A stretch of 64,000 bases of DNA from Niastella koreensis GR20-10 (GTDB lineage Bacteria; Bacteroidota; Bacteroidia; Chitinophagales; Chitinophagaceae). Position 1 is the stretch's first letter. The number at the start of each line of letters is the position of its first letter. Positions 47,577 to 57,363 of this stretch are shown here, piece after piece. The position numbers and the translations under genes were made by a program. The notes under the pieces are model-generated. The model searched no databases, was not told the origin of the DNA, and saw only the letters and a program-made list of their open reading frames with translations. The DNA is taken from contig NC_016609.1 in NCBI RefSeq assembly GCF_000246855.1, positions 3,038,001 through 3,102,000 on the forward strand, written 5' to 3'.

Positions 47577-48219
47577 TTACCCTGGTAGCGGGGGATATGT
47601 ATGGATTATTGTTGGACCATAGTAATTTTTTACTGAGTTTATTAATAACTGTTGAGTTTCGTAAAATATCCTTAATGTCGGAATGATATGCATTTCTTCT
47701 GAAGTTATTAATGAACATCTATATGTAGCCGAAATGTTTTTTTGTCCATAAATCACAATAGTACAATTACAATCATGTGATGACGTTGGAAGCAATTCAA
47801 TAATTTCCTCGTTCTTTTTCTTCCCTTTTCTGACAAACTTAGCCTGCAGCGCATCCTCGCTCATCTGGGTAATATCCTGGATATGGTGTTGAAATAATCT
47901 TTTCACAGTGCTGTCGGCATTGAATGTTTGTATTTCCGCCTCGTAGGGTTTCCACCTTGCGGGTACGCCAGTTGAGATCGCCTAACAGGGAAAGACAAAT
48001 GTCTGTAGTGATTTCAGGTTTGGCTTGTTTGATGGCTTCTATACAGGTTGAATTATCATTCACGCCAATGTTCAGGTAATAGGGAGATGCCCATTTAATA
48101 ACGAACTCATATGTAAGTTCATCGGTGTTTTTGGGGATGGGCAGTTGGGTAAAGGGTGAGATGTGTCTCACTATTGCGCCTGCCGAATGCAGGTTGGCCA
48201 TTTCGTTGAGATCGTCCAT
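47577..48219 (-). pseudogene. Frameshifted gene of unknown function
   Basis: Two overlapping minus-strand frames make one protein. The first (48219 leftward) reads through LSLLGDLNWRTRKVET and then turns into low-complexity nonsense (LRGGNTNIQCRQ). The other frame gives YEAEIQTFNADSTVKRLFQH and continues to a stop at 47577. Removing one base from the GGG at 47946-47948 (CCC on the coding strand) joins them into a 213-residue protein. The frameshift is either a real lesion or a sequencing error. LLGDLNWRTR is a motif I associate with a family of unknown function, but I cannot name it with certainty. Confidence 0.65.
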
Positions 48220-48443
48220 TGCTATAAGATTCGGGTTTTGGTATTTTTCATAAAAATATACAGGAATTATTAAGTTTCCGCTCTCTTTAAGATAACTCCC
48301 AAACTAACTTCCCGGTTGGGCGGTGACCTGTATTCCGGGATATTTATGCACCACTGGATGGCTTTATTGTGAACGGCGGCATAAAACTTAAATTATAACC
48401 GCCCGGCTGAGATAGTGCCATTTAAGTTAATATTGCGTATAAC

Positions 48444-49028
48444 TTGACTCATATAGTGAAACTCAGCGCGCAGGAGATATTGATCTTGCAGGAAAAAATG
48501 TCTTATTTGCAGGACGAAGATTCTTACAAGAAATTGTTCTATCATTTCTATCCTGTTTTATTAAGCTTTTGTACTGCCATTCTCAACAATAAAGAGGATG
48601 CAGAGGAGGTTGTGTCTGAAGTAATGCTGAAGGTTTGGACAATGGGCGAAGCCCTAACCCGTGTTGACAACCTGACTGTTTACCTGTTCACCGCTGCGCG
48701 CAATAAGGCCTATGACGCGTTAAGAAAGAAAAAGCGCTCCATTGCTACGATTTCCATCTCCGATTCCATCCAGGAAGATATAATAGACAAAAACTCCCCT
48801 GAAAATGAGTACACCCGCGCTGAGCTGGAGGAATTTGTTCGAAAAACAGTTGGTGCATTACCTACTCAGTCGCAACTGGTGTTCCGGTTGGTGAAGGAAC
48901 AGGGCCTGCCGTATAAACAGGTGACCCAGGTATTGGGCATCTCCCTCAATACGGCGGAAACTCATATGCGGCTGGCGCTGAAAAAGATCCGCACCGCGCT
49001 GGATGAATATCTCACTGAAAAAAAATAA
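48444..49028 (+). CDS. ECF-type RNA polymerase sigma factor
   Basis: 194 residues at most. Sigma region 2: YKKLFYHFYPVLLSFCTAIL, NKEDAEEVVSEVMLKVW, LTVYLFTAARNKAYDALR. Region 4: LPTQSQLVFRLVKEQGLPYK and LGISLNTAETHMRLALKKI. The start is uncertain: TTG at 48444, GTG at 48456 and ATG at 48498 (176 residues) are all in frame. Typical FecI-like sigma factor of Bacteroidota, working with the FecR gene 55 bp downstream to switch on the SusC/SusD genes that follow. Confidence 0.9.
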   Translation: MTHIVKLSAQEILILQEKMSYLQDEDSYKKLFYHFYPVLLSFCTAILNNKEDAEEVVSEVMLKVWTMGEALTRVDNLTVYLFTAARNKAYDALRKKKRSIATISISDSIQEDIIDKNSPENEYTRAELEEFVRKTVGALPTQSQLVFRLVKEQGLPYKQVTQVLGISLNTAETHMRLALKKIRTALDEYLTEKK

Positions 49029-49083
49029 TTACCTGCCATTCACGGCAGGTTTCTTTCTATACGTCTATCAATCATAATACTGT

Positions 49084-50112
49084 ATGCATCCATCTGTAGA
49101 AAATAGATTTTACGATTTACTGGGCCGTAAACTGGCCGGGGAATCTGATGCGTTGGAACTGGAGGAACTGGAAACCCTGCTTCGGCGTCATCCGGAGCTA
49201 CAATTGTTTTATAATCAAGTAATAACGCATACGGCGGAGGTGTCGGATGCCGATATTGATACCGCGTATGCCATTCACTACGAAAAAATGTACCCGGCGT
49301 CTGCGCCCTCAATAAAGAGCAGAGTGGTCAGTTGGTTAAAGTGGTCGCTGGCGGCCGCTTCTGTCGTCGTTGTGCTGAGCGTATCGTGGTTATTATTAAA
49401 CCGGAATAAGCCGGTAACGGATAAGCAAACAATCGTTGCCTCGGGCCGGGATTCAAGGTCTACCATGACCCTGCCTGATGGGTCTATTGTGCGGTTGAAT
49501 GCAAAAAGCAAGGTTAGTTATGGGGAAGGATTTGGCAAAACAACCCGGGAAGTGTTCCTGACGGGGGAAGCCTATTTTGAAGTAACCCATAATGCCAATG
49601 TGCCCTTTATTGTTCATACAGGCGAGGCGGATATTAAAGTGCTGGGCACCAAATTCAATGTGCGGAACTATTCAAATGAACACCGGATGGAAGCCGCCCT
49701 GCTGACGGGCAGTATTGAGTTGACCTTACATGAAGACGAGCAACATAAAATATTGTTGAAACCGTCTGACAAGATCATAGTAAAGAAGGAAGCAGGCGGC
49801 GATGCGACAATAACGCCTGATACCGGGAACAAAAAGGTTGAACTGACGAGTATAAAAATGCAGGATAGTGTTATTGTTGAAACCTCGTGGCTGAACGATA
49901 AAATGGCTTTTTATGATAAACCATTTTCAGAAATAGCACTGGACCTGGAGCGGCAGTTTGATGTAACTGTTGAGTTTAAAAATAAAGAAATAAGCGGGTA
50001 TAAATACACGGGTGTTTACGATGAAGCCAGGGTGGAAGATATTCTGAAGATCTTACAAATGATAAAGCCATTTCAATACACCATTAACAACAAGCAAATT
50101 ACCATTTATTGA
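49084..50112 (+). CDS. FecR-family anti-sigma factor
   Basis: 342 residues. Cytoplasmic N-terminal part that would hold the sigma factor, one membrane helix (LAAASVVVVLSVSWLLL, about residues 92-108), then the periplasmic FecR domain (SRSTMTLPDGSIVRLNAKSK, VFLTGEAYFEVTH, FIVHTGEADIKVLGTKFNV) and a C-terminal DUF4974 domain (SEIALDLERQFDVTVEF). It transmits the signal of ligand loading from the SusC-type receptor to the sigma factor. Located between the sigma and susC genes. Confidence 0.93.
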   Translation: MHPSVENRFYDLLGRKLAGESDALELEELETLLRRHPELQLFYNQVITHTAEVSDADIDTAYAIHYEKMYPASAPSIKSRVVSWLKWSLAAASVVVVLSVSWLLLNRNKPVTDKQTIVASGRDSRSTMTLPDGSIVRLNAKSKVSYGEGFGKTTREVFLTGEAYFEVTHNANVPFIVHTGEADIKVLGTKFNVRNYSNEHRMEAALLTGSIELTLHEDEQHKILLKPSDKIIVKKEAGGDATITPDTGNKKVELTSIKMQDSVIVETSWLNDKMAFYDKPFSEIALDLERQFDVTVEFKNKEISGYKYTGVYDEARVEDILKILQMIKPFQYTINNKQITIY

Positions 50113-50227
50113 TATAACCATGCGCCTATGAGTTAACAGGCTTACAGGTAAAAAAAGTGAGGAATGTCGCCACATCCCCCACTTTAGTTTCAAACGAAAT
50201 TCTAGTCTTTTAAAACCAACCAAAATT

Positions 50228-53200
50228 ATGAAAATTAGCGATTGCTTTTTTTCTGTAAGGGCCTTTTTATGCTTACGGAAAATTAAACTGCTTATGAGAC
50301 TATCCACGGTATTTGTTTTTCTTGCTTTACAGGTGTCGGCTAAAAACCATGCGCAGGAGACTATTAACCTGAAAATGGTTAATGGAACCATGCAGGAGAT
50401 CTTCAAGAAAATTGAGGAGCAAACGAAATTCAGGTTTTTTTACAGCAGCGATGACCTGCCCGTTAATCAGCTATTTACAGTTGACCTTGCCAATGCGGGA
50501 ATCAACCAAACGCTTTCTACGTTGTTTAATGGCACCCATTTGAACTGGAGATTGATCCCCAATTACAAGGTGGTGATCACGCTGACCAATCAACCATTTA
50601 TTGCCAACGCAAAATATAAACGGGTTTCCGGGGTGGTGCGTGCCGAAAGCGGCGCGCCTGTTATCGGCGCTTCCATAAAGGTAAAAAATACAACCAGGGG
50701 AACCAGCACCGACAATGACGGCCATTTTATCATTGAGGTGGCCGAGGGTGAAGTGCTGGAAGTTTCGGCTATCAATTTTGAACCGGTAGAAATTACGATC
50801 GGGAATCAAACCGAGCTTACGGTAAATTTGAAACTCAGTGACGCAGTGATGAGCGATGTGGTGGTGGTTGGTTATGGTACCCGCAAACGCCAGGATGTTA
50901 CCGGTGCGGTGGTGAAGGCCAATTTACAGGTACAGAAGCAATCGCCCAACTCGAACGTGATGTCGGCTTTAAGGGGAACCGTGCCGGGGCTTACTATAGG
51001 GCAAACCACTACAGCGGGCAGCGATCCTACGATTATGGTGCGTGGCCGGAACTCCATTTCAGGCACCACTGCTCCACTGATCGTGCTGGATGGTCTTATT
51101 TACCGGGGGGCGCTTACTTCTATTAACCCGGCAGATATTCTTAGCATAGACGTGTTGAAAGATGCAAGCGCCGCAGCCGTATATGGCTCCCAGGCCTCCA
51201 ATGGTGTGGTGCTGATCACTACTAAAAGCGGCGCCAGCGGTTTAGATAAAATATCGGTTGATTATTCCGGGTCTTATTCCATCCAGGAAATGACCAAAAA
51301 AGATATGAAGCCCATGACTGGCCCGCAGTACATTCAAAAACTGGGCGATTGGTATTTGTCTGAAAGCCGGGACCCGAACGATCCTACCAAAATGAATCCT
51401 AACTGGGACCCCAGTACTAAACTGGCAGCGGTGGAAGCCAGCAATTATAAAAACGGCTATACTGCAGACTGGTGGAGTTTGCTTACGAACTCCAGCCCAC
51501 GCATCCAGAATCATTCTATTGGCATCAGTGGCCGGTCGAAGAAAACAAAGTTTTATTTTGGCTATGGTTACTTTGACCAAAAGAACCTGATCCTGAATGA
51601 TAATTACAAAAGACACAGCATTCGCCTGAACATTGATACCAAAGTACTGGACTGGCTGACTATCGGTGCGCAAACGGGATTATCCATCAACGATTACAGT
51701 GGGGTTTCGCCCACGTTTACCGATATCATGTACCTGAAGCCTTTTACTCTGCCCTTTGACCCTACCACAGGGCAAATGCTTACCTATTATGCAAACACCA
51801 CCACGCCAACGGCTATAGAGATCCTGAGAAGATCGCAGGACAATGACAAAAACCTAAACCTGATTGGTAATGTATATGCCAGCGTAGACATTCCACATGT
51901 AAAAGGATTGAACTACCGGGTGAACTTCGGGAACAATTATATTTTCTATAATAAGTTTAATTACAACCAACCTACTGTAGAAGCAACAGCCTATAAAACC
52001 TACATGACCGATTATTTTCTCACCATCGATAATATCCTTACTTATAAAAGAGAGTTTGGCTTACATGGAGTGGATGTTACTTTGCTGTATGGTGCTGAAG
52101 TAAACAAACATGATGGTTCCAGTACATCGGCTGCAGGTATTTTGAACGGTGCATTATCATACAACAGGCTGGATGTGGGCGATGCCTCGCGGTTGACCAC
52201 CTCGAACGACGCTTCCATTCTACCCTGGAAAGAACAGGCGTTGTATCAAATGGCGCGCGCTTCTTACTCTTACGATGGAAAATACATTCTTACCGGTACG
52301 GTACGGCGGGATGGGTTCTCCGGTTTTTCGAGCAAGAACAAAACTGCCACCTTCCCTTCTATTGCATTTGCCTGGCGTGTGAGCAAAGAGAATTTCGTTC
52401 AGTCATTATCATGGTTAAACGATCTTAAACTGCGGGTATCTTACGGGTCAACCGGTAACAGAACAGTAGGCAGGTATCAAACCATTTCTCAAATGAGCGT
52501 TGGCCTGGGTAATGGCTATTTGTTTGGCAACTCGGGCAATGCGCAGTTGGGTTCTTATTTGTCGCAGCAACCTAACCCGAACTTAAAATGGGAAACCACC
52601 AATTCTACCAATACCGGGTTTGACTTTTCTTTATTCAATAACCGGCTTTCGGGTTCGCTGGATTTCTATTTCTCGCAATCAAAGAACCTGTTGAACGCCA
52701 GGGCTACACCAACAATTACCGGGTTTACTTCTTACCTCATCAACATCGGTAAAATTCAAAACCGGGGTCAGGAGTTGAACATCACCGCCGTTCCGGTAGC
52801 TACAAAGAATTTCAAATGGGACGTTACGGTTAATTTCTTCCGGAACCGGAATAAGGTGCTGGACATCGATGGCACGGGTAAAGACCTCATCAATGGCGCA
52901 GATCCCATCCTGAGTTTCTTTATCGGTCAGCCTTATGGGGTAGTGTATGATTACAAGATCACGGGTATGTACCAGATCGGCGACAATATCCCTTCCACCC
53001 TGGCAGCCCAGGGTTTTAAACCGGGACAATACAAGATTGAAGATGTTAAAAAAGACAACGTAATTACAACCGACGATAAACAGATCTTAGGAAAGCTGGA
53101 TCCCTCCTACAGTTTTGGGGTTTCAAACAGTGTTACGTATAAAAGCTGGCAGTTAAAGTTCTTTGTCAATTCTATACAGGGGGGTAAGAACGGTTACCTG

Positions 53201-53629
53201 GGCAAACCAGGCGCTATGTTGCAAAATCCGGATAATATCAGGAACAACAACGGCTTTAACTTCGACTACTGGACGCCCAATAACCCCAATGCCAGATACA
53301 GAAGCATAGCTGCTTATGTGGCTACCCTGGGTGAGAATTTCTGGCCTTATATGTCGAGAAGTTTTGTTCGCCTGCAGGACGTAACGCTTACTTACAGCGT
53401 ACCTGATGGTTTTCTCCGGCGCATAAAAGGAATAAAAGCCTTAAGCGTATTTGCGAATGCGACAAACCTGCTGACCATTACCAAATGGGATGGCTGGGAC
53501 CCGGAAGCCAATCCACCCGCCAGTCAGCGAACATCGCTTGGACAAAGAGTTCCCGGAGGATTGGGGTTAGATCCCAATGGCTACCCGGTGATGAAAAACT
53601 ACTCTTTGGGAATCAACTTATCATTGTAA
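50228..53629 (+). CDS. SusC/RagA-family TonB-dependent receptor with STN domain
   Basis: 1133 residues. Signal region (MRLSTVFVFLALQVSA), STN signalling domain (about 45-115, FRFFYSSDDLPVNQLF), CarboxypepD_reg-like domain (VSGVVRAESGAPVIGASIKV), plug starting VVVGYGTRKRQDVTGAV and the ISIDVLKDASAAAVYGSQ segment, then the large C-terminal barrel ending in SLGINLSL. The STN domain explains regulation through FecR and the ECF factor. It imports a large nutrient together with the SusD protein encoded 19 bp downstream. Nutrient unknown; no glycoside hydrolase is encoded nearby. Confidence 0.95.
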   Translation: MKISDCFFSVRAFLCLRKIKLLMRLSTVFVFLALQVSAKNHAQETINLKMVNGTMQEIFKKIEEQTKFRFFYSSDDLPVNQLFTVDLANAGINQTLSTLFNGTHLNWRLIPNYKVVITLTNQPFIANAKYKRVSGVVRAESGAPVIGASIKVKNTTRGTSTDNDGHFIIEVAEGEVLEVSAINFEPVEITIGNQTELTVNLKLSDAVMSDVVVVGYGTRKRQDVTGAVVKANLQVQKQSPNSNVMSALRGTVPGLTIGQTTTAGSDPTIMVRGRNSISGTTAPLIVLDGLIYRGALTSINPADILSIDVLKDASAAAVYGSQASNGVVLITTKSGASGLDKISVDYSGSYSIQEMTKKDMKPMTGPQYIQKLGDWYLSESRDPNDPTKMNPNWDPSTKLAAVEASNYKNGYTADWWSLLTNSSPRIQNHSIGISGRSKKTKFYFGYGYFDQKNLILNDNYKRHSIRLNIDTKVLDWLTIGAQTGLSINDYSGVSPTFTDIMYLKPFTLPFDPTTGQMLTYYANTTTPTAIEILRRSQDNDKNLNLIGNVYASVDIPHVKGLNYRVNFGNNYIFYNKFNYNQPTVEATAYKTYMTDYFLTIDNILTYKREFGLHGVDVTLLYGAEVNKHDGSSTSAAGILNGALSYNRLDVGDASRLTTSNDASILPWKEQALYQMARASYSYDGKYILTGTVRRDGFSGFSSKNKTATFPSIAFAWRVSKENFVQSLSWLNDLKLRVSYGSTGNRTVGRYQTISQMSVGLGNGYLFGNSGNAQLGSYLSQQPNPNLKWETTNSTNTGFDFSLFNNRLSGSLDFYFSQSKNLLNARATPTITGFTSYLINIGKIQNRGQELNITAVPVATKNFKWDVTVNFFRNRNKVLDIDGTGKDLINGADPILSFFIGQPYGVVYDYKITGMYQIGDNIPSTLAAQGFKPGQYKIEDVKKDNVITTDDKQILGKLDPSYSFGVSNSVTYKSWQLKFFVNSIQGGKNGYLGKPGAMLQNPDNIRNNNGFNFDYWTPNNPNARYRSIAAYVATLGENFWPYMSRSFVRLQDVTLTYSVPDGFLRRIKGIKALSVFANATNLLTITKWDGWDPEANPPASQRTSLGQRVPGGLGLDPNGYPVMKNYSLGINLSL

Positions 53630-53648
53630 GGCTTTAAAACTGTAAGAC

Positions 53649-55358
53649 ATGAAAAAATTAATCTTAAGTATATATATTCTTACAATTGGAACGGTATTGT
53701 TCTCCTGTAAGAAAAGCTTCCTGGACGAAGAACCCCTGTCGATTTACACGCCGGATAATTCATTGCAAACGGTGGCCGGATTTCAACAGGCCATCAATAA
53801 CGTGTATAACGGCGTCAGGAATATTAACTTTGGCAATATCAACCTCGATACTTATTTTGGTTTGTACTATGCCACGGATTTTGCTTTCAATGCTACCGAT
53901 TATGAACCTGCTGCAAAACTGAATGCCTATAAAGCCACTATGGTGCCCAGCTATCTGATTCCTACAAATATCTGGACTGCCTATTACAAGATCATTACCA
54001 ATGCCAACCTGGTTATTTCCCGGGTACCCAACGCCGCTCAGCTTTCAGACGCCGATAAGAACAGTTTCCTGGGACAGGCACTGTTTTTCAGAGCGTATTG
54101 TTACAATATTTTGGCGAACTTATATGGTGGCGTGCCCATTGAGCTGAACGAATTGACAGAGCCACGGTATGATTATGTACGGGCATCCAGAGATGAAGTG
54201 TATCAGCAATGTAAGAAAGACCTGCAGCAGGCAGTTGGTTTATTGAAGAACATCAACGAAGTAAGCGATGGAACGGTGAACAAACAGATTGCCTCGCATG
54301 TGCTCACCGAAGTGTTGATCTCCTTAAAAGATTATGACGGCGCCATTGCCAGCGCCTCCAGCGTGATCAGTTATTCCGGTGTGTCGCTGATGACAAACCG
54401 TTTTGGAAGAAGGGCAACAACACCAGGTGATGTATATCGTGACCTGTTCGAATACAACAATCAGAATTACAGTACGGGTAACCACGAAGGACTGCTGGTA
54501 ATTCAAACCGCATTGAACAACCCGGCGGCTGTAGGCGATCAAACAGCTTGGGCAATAGTACCCAGTTTGGGCGGTTTAAGAATAACAGAAACCACGTCAA
54601 AAACAAAACAAACCGTATTGTATAATGGCAGTTTTGTTGATAGTATTTCTTCAAACGGTGTTGGCTGGATAAGACCTACCTCACATTTCCTTTATGAGAT
54701 CTGGACGCCAGGCGATATCCGCAATTCATCCTACAATATTGTCCGGGATATCAGGATCTCGGGTGTTCCTTCCACCTCGCCCGATTACGGCAAGTGGTAT
54801 GTAAAAGACGGATATAAGGATAAAACCTTGCCGGCAGATTTCAGGGACACCATCCGTAATTTTTACCCGGTGATCAGAAAGGCATCTCCTTCGGCGGGCG
54901 ACTTCGTTGCAGCAGCTGGTCCGGCGGTGGTGACCAACCTGACGAATCCATTTGGCGGTATTCTGCTTAATGGTGCAACTAAACTGTTTATGCAAAAATA
55001 TGTGGCCCGTCTGGCGGAAACATACCTGCTCAGGGCGGAGGCTTACCTGGGAAAATCGCTGACCCAGAAAGCTGCGGATGATATAAATGTACTGAGGACC
55101 CGGGCCAACGCCACGCCGGCAACGGCCGCTGATATGAGTATGGATTATATCCTGGACGAGCGTCTGCGGGAGCTGTACATGGAAGAGTTCAGGGCTGTTA
55201 CGCTTACCCGTTTAGGCTTATTATACGATAGAGACAAACGGTTCAATCCGAAATCGGGACTGAGCATTGAAACCTATCATAATTTATGGCCCATACCTGC
55301 CACTGAAATAACTCAGAATACCGGTGCGGTGCTGCAGCAAAACGACGGGTATCAATAG
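53649..55358 (+). CDS. SusD/RagB-family nutrient-binding lipoprotein
   Basis: 569 residues. Lipoprotein signal ending TVLFSC (Cys20). SusD-like helical TPR scaffold (FLGQALFFRAYCYNILANLYGG; PRYDYVRASRDEVYQQCKKDL) and the conserved C-terminal LRELYMEEFRAVTLTRLGLL with LWPIPATEI and a final QNDGYQ. Surface lid for the SusC channel encoded just upstream. A strong terminator follows at 55381, so the operon is sigma-FecR-SusC-SusD and ends here. Confidence 0.95.
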   Translation: MKKLILSIYILTIGTVLFSCKKSFLDEEPLSIYTPDNSLQTVAGFQQAINNVYNGVRNINFGNINLDTYFGLYYATDFAFNATDYEPAAKLNAYKATMVPSYLIPTNIWTAYYKIITNANLVISRVPNAAQLSDADKNSFLGQALFFRAYCYNILANLYGGVPIELNELTEPRYDYVRASRDEVYQQCKKDLQQAVGLLKNINEVSDGTVNKQIASHVLTEVLISLKDYDGAIASASSVISYSGVSLMTNRFGRRATTPGDVYRDLFEYNNQNYSTGNHEGLLVIQTALNNPAAVGDQTAWAIVPSLGGLRITETTSKTKQTVLYNGSFVDSISSNGVGWIRPTSHFLYEIWTPGDIRNSSYNIVRDIRISGVPSTSPDYGKWYVKDGYKDKTLPADFRDTIRNFYPVIRKASPSAGDFVAAAGPAVVTNLTNPFGGILLNGATKLFMQKYVARLAETYLLRAEAYLGKSLTQKAADDINVLRTRANATPATAADMSMDYILDERLRELYMEEFRAVTLTRLGLLYDRDKRFNPKSGLSIETYHNLWPIPATEITQNTGAVLQQNDGYQ

Positions 55359-55380
55359 AACTCTGGGATAAAGAAATGTA

Positions 55381-55416
55381 GAAGCTTCCTGGCATTCCGG
55401 GAAGCTTCTTTTTTTT
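55381..55416 (+). terminator. Terminator of the ECF-FecR-SusC-SusD operon
   Basis: GAAGCTTCC (55381-55389), loop, GGAAGCTTC (55400-55408), then eight T residues (55409-55416). A classical rho-independent terminator 22 bp after the SusD stop. Confidence 0.95.
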
Positions 55417-55460
55417 CGAATATTAAGATATCTTACACCGGAAAGTTCAACCAGTAAAAT

Positions 55461-55910
55461 ATGGATTTCAGAAAGAGCATCATCAAAAGTCATAGCAAAA
55501 TAGATCATGAGGCCTACTACAATGAGGACAACTCGGTATTGATGGTAAAATTTTCCGGCCATTACAATCCCGATGCAGAAGGCGTTTTTGATGGGATCTA
55601 TATGCAATCCATCCTGGCTTCGCATTATTTTGCCTACGGAGCGATTGCCATTATCCTTGATTTACGGGGGCTCGATTATACCGGCGGCCGCACTATTTTG
55701 AGATCTATCAACTTTTTCAGGGTGATAGGCCGGGACGAGTTTGATTATAAAAAAAAGGTGTTCATTATTGCTTCCCGGGAAAATAAACCTGCCATCGAGG
55801 AGACGCTCAGTATATTACCTGAGCCTAACCAGGAAATTTGTGATTATTATGAAACCGCTATCCGGCTTGCTGACCAGTTTGTAAGTAATTATTTTTCGGG
55901 AAAAATATAA
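55461..55910 (+). CDS. Unknown protein, possible STAS/SpoIIAA-like fold
   Basis: 149 residues, no signal peptide. Pattern of alternating strands and helices: SVLMVKFSGHYNPDAEGVF, then AIAIILDLRGLDYTGGRTIL and YKKKVFIIASRENKPAIEE. The central strand followed by a Gly-Gly turn and helix is reminiscent of STAS domains, but I cannot confirm it and no phospho-Ser motif is obvious. Short intergenic distance after the SusCD terminator; own promoter expected. Function unknown. Confidence 0.65.
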   Translation: MDFRKSIIKSHSKIDHEAYYNEDNSVLMVKFSGHYNPDAEGVFDGIYMQSILASHYFAYGAIAIILDLRGLDYTGGRTILRSINFFRVIGRDEFDYKKKVFIIASRENKPAIEETLSILPEPNQEICDYYETAIRLADQFVSNYFSGKI

Positions 55911-56002
55911 TTATAATTAATAGCTGAGATTCGGAAAAGGCAGCCTGTAAGACAGTAAATATTTCTCCCCATCGATTGTTTGTCCGGTAATGTAACAGGC
56001 CA

Positions 56003-56752
56003 TTAAAAATTAAACCCAATATGAAAAATATACCGGTAACCAATAGTATTGGTTTTCATTACCCCGTTTGCATCCAGGGTTTTATCGCTGAACACATAAT
56101 TCATGCCCGGGAATTTTTGGGTAAGCAATTGTTTTAACGCTTCCTGTAGTTGTTTTTTGGCGTCGGGAGATATATTGCTGTCAAATGTGGCCTTGTAATT
56201 ATAAAACCCCAGGCCAGGACCGGCGAGCACCAGGTCGAGAGCCAGCCGTTTCCAGAAGATGAACTGATAACCCAGTTCAAATCCAACAGTGTGAATATTG
56301 AATTTTGTACTGGTGTTTATGTTGCTGGTGGTGGAATTGTTGGTATGAGCCCACTGTTTATCGTTGGTAAACTTATTGTACGAATAATAAGGCCCAATAT
56401 ATAAACCATGTGGTGCATGATGTTTATTTTCTGAAGCCAGGTAAAAGCGATAGTCGATGGAAAAATTATAGCCATTTCTTTTTTGATCCTTCTGCACCTG
56501 GAAGCTATCCGTATTAATGCTTACCGGTTTGGGCAGGGAAGCACGGCCAAAGTTTACAGAAATGCTCTGCCTGGGTTTAATAACCCGTTCGTATCCCAAA
56601 ACTACATAATGGTCGATCCCGAATAGTAATGCGCCGGACAAATTGTACCTGATTATATTTTTATAATAATGCGCCGTGTCGGCCCGCTGTGCCAGGCTAC
56701 AATTGGCTATAAGTAAAAGAAAGAGTAAGCAATATAAATGCGCAATTCTCAT
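56003..56752 (-). CDS. Small outer-membrane beta-barrel protein (DUF3575-like)
   Basis: 249 residues with a signal peptide (HLYCLLFLLLIANCSLA). Barrel-like alternating strands: YNLSGALLFGIDHYVVLGYE, FSIDYRFYLASENK, HGLYIGPYYSYN, VGFELGYQFIFWKRLALDLV, ending in YIFHIGFNF with the terminal aromatic of outer-membrane proteins. About eight strands are expected. Similar to DUF3575/OprF-type small barrels of Bacteroidota; role unknown. Confidence 0.7.
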   Translation of the reverse strand: MRIAHLYCLLFLLLIANCSLAQRADTAHYYKNIIRYNLSGALLFGIDHYVVLGYERVIKPRQSISVNFGRASLPKPVSINTDSFQVQKDQKRNGYNFSIDYRFYLASENKHHAPHGLYIGPYYSYNKFTNDKQWAHTNNSTTSNINTSTKFNIHTVGFELGYQFIFWKRLALDLVLAGPGLGFYNYKATFDSNISPDAKKQLQEALKQLLTQKFPGMNYVFSDKTLDANGVMKTNTIGYRYIFHIGFNF

Positions 56753-56861
56753 ATAAGAATGACACGGGCCCGGCTATGATTCCGCCATCCAGTAAAAAAA
56801 GAAATAATAAGAATTGCATGAAATGCTTATATTGCGTTGAAATTCAGTTGTATAACAAGTT

Positions 56862-57230
56862 ATGACCGAACAACAACACATATTCAAGAAGATAGAACTT
56901 ATAGGCGACCGCGTTTTACGGTTGGCTGCAGTTGAACTTTGTAATGAAATTATTGAGAACAGATACAAGGCTCCCGAGATCATCGATAACCTGGGCAGTA
57001 ATAGGGTTTTGGGTCTTATTGCCAGGATGAAGAAACTGGAAGCGCATAAAGATGATCCTGAAGTAAAAGGTAAATCAAGACAATTGGCAAATGCCTACCA
57101 GTATTCAATAGGCAAGTTGTATTATGAAGATAAAGTAAAGGCCCTTGCCACTGCTAAAGAAGACCTGGCGCATTTTTATGAAAACCAGGACCAGTATTAT
57201 ATAAAGAAGAGTGACGATGATGGTGATTAA
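56862..57230 (+). CDS. Small helical protein of unknown function
   Basis: 122 residues, no signal peptide, highly charged and helical: IFKKIELIGDRVLRLAAVEL, NRVLGLIARMKKLEAHK, LANAYQYSIGKLYYEDK, and an acidic tail (SDDDGD). No family recognised. Divergent from the small barrel gene (109 bp apart) and followed by a good terminator, which supports it being a real transcription unit. Confidence 0.6.
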   Translation: MTEQQHIFKKIELIGDRVLRLAAVELCNEIIENRYKAPEIIDNLGSNRVLGLIARMKKLEAHKDDPEVKGKSRQLANAYQYSIGKLYYEDKVKALATAKEDLAHFYENQDQYYIKKSDDDGD

Positions 57231-57249
57231 GCCCTAATAAAAGATTATA

Positions 57250-57282
57250 AAAAAAGCCTCCGACTAGCCGGGGGCTTTTTTT
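57250..57282 (+). terminator. Terminator after the small helical protein gene
   Basis: AAAAAGCC (57251-57258) pairs with GGCTTTTT (57273-57280), extended inward by a T-G pair and CCG/CGG, with a 6-base loop; T-run follows. Confidence 0.9.
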
Positions 57283-57363
57283 GTGCTGGGAAGATAAAAG
57301 TTCTTAACATAGTTGAAACTGGCTTTTAAATTGATTTAGTGGCTTTACCATTGAATCACGCCT

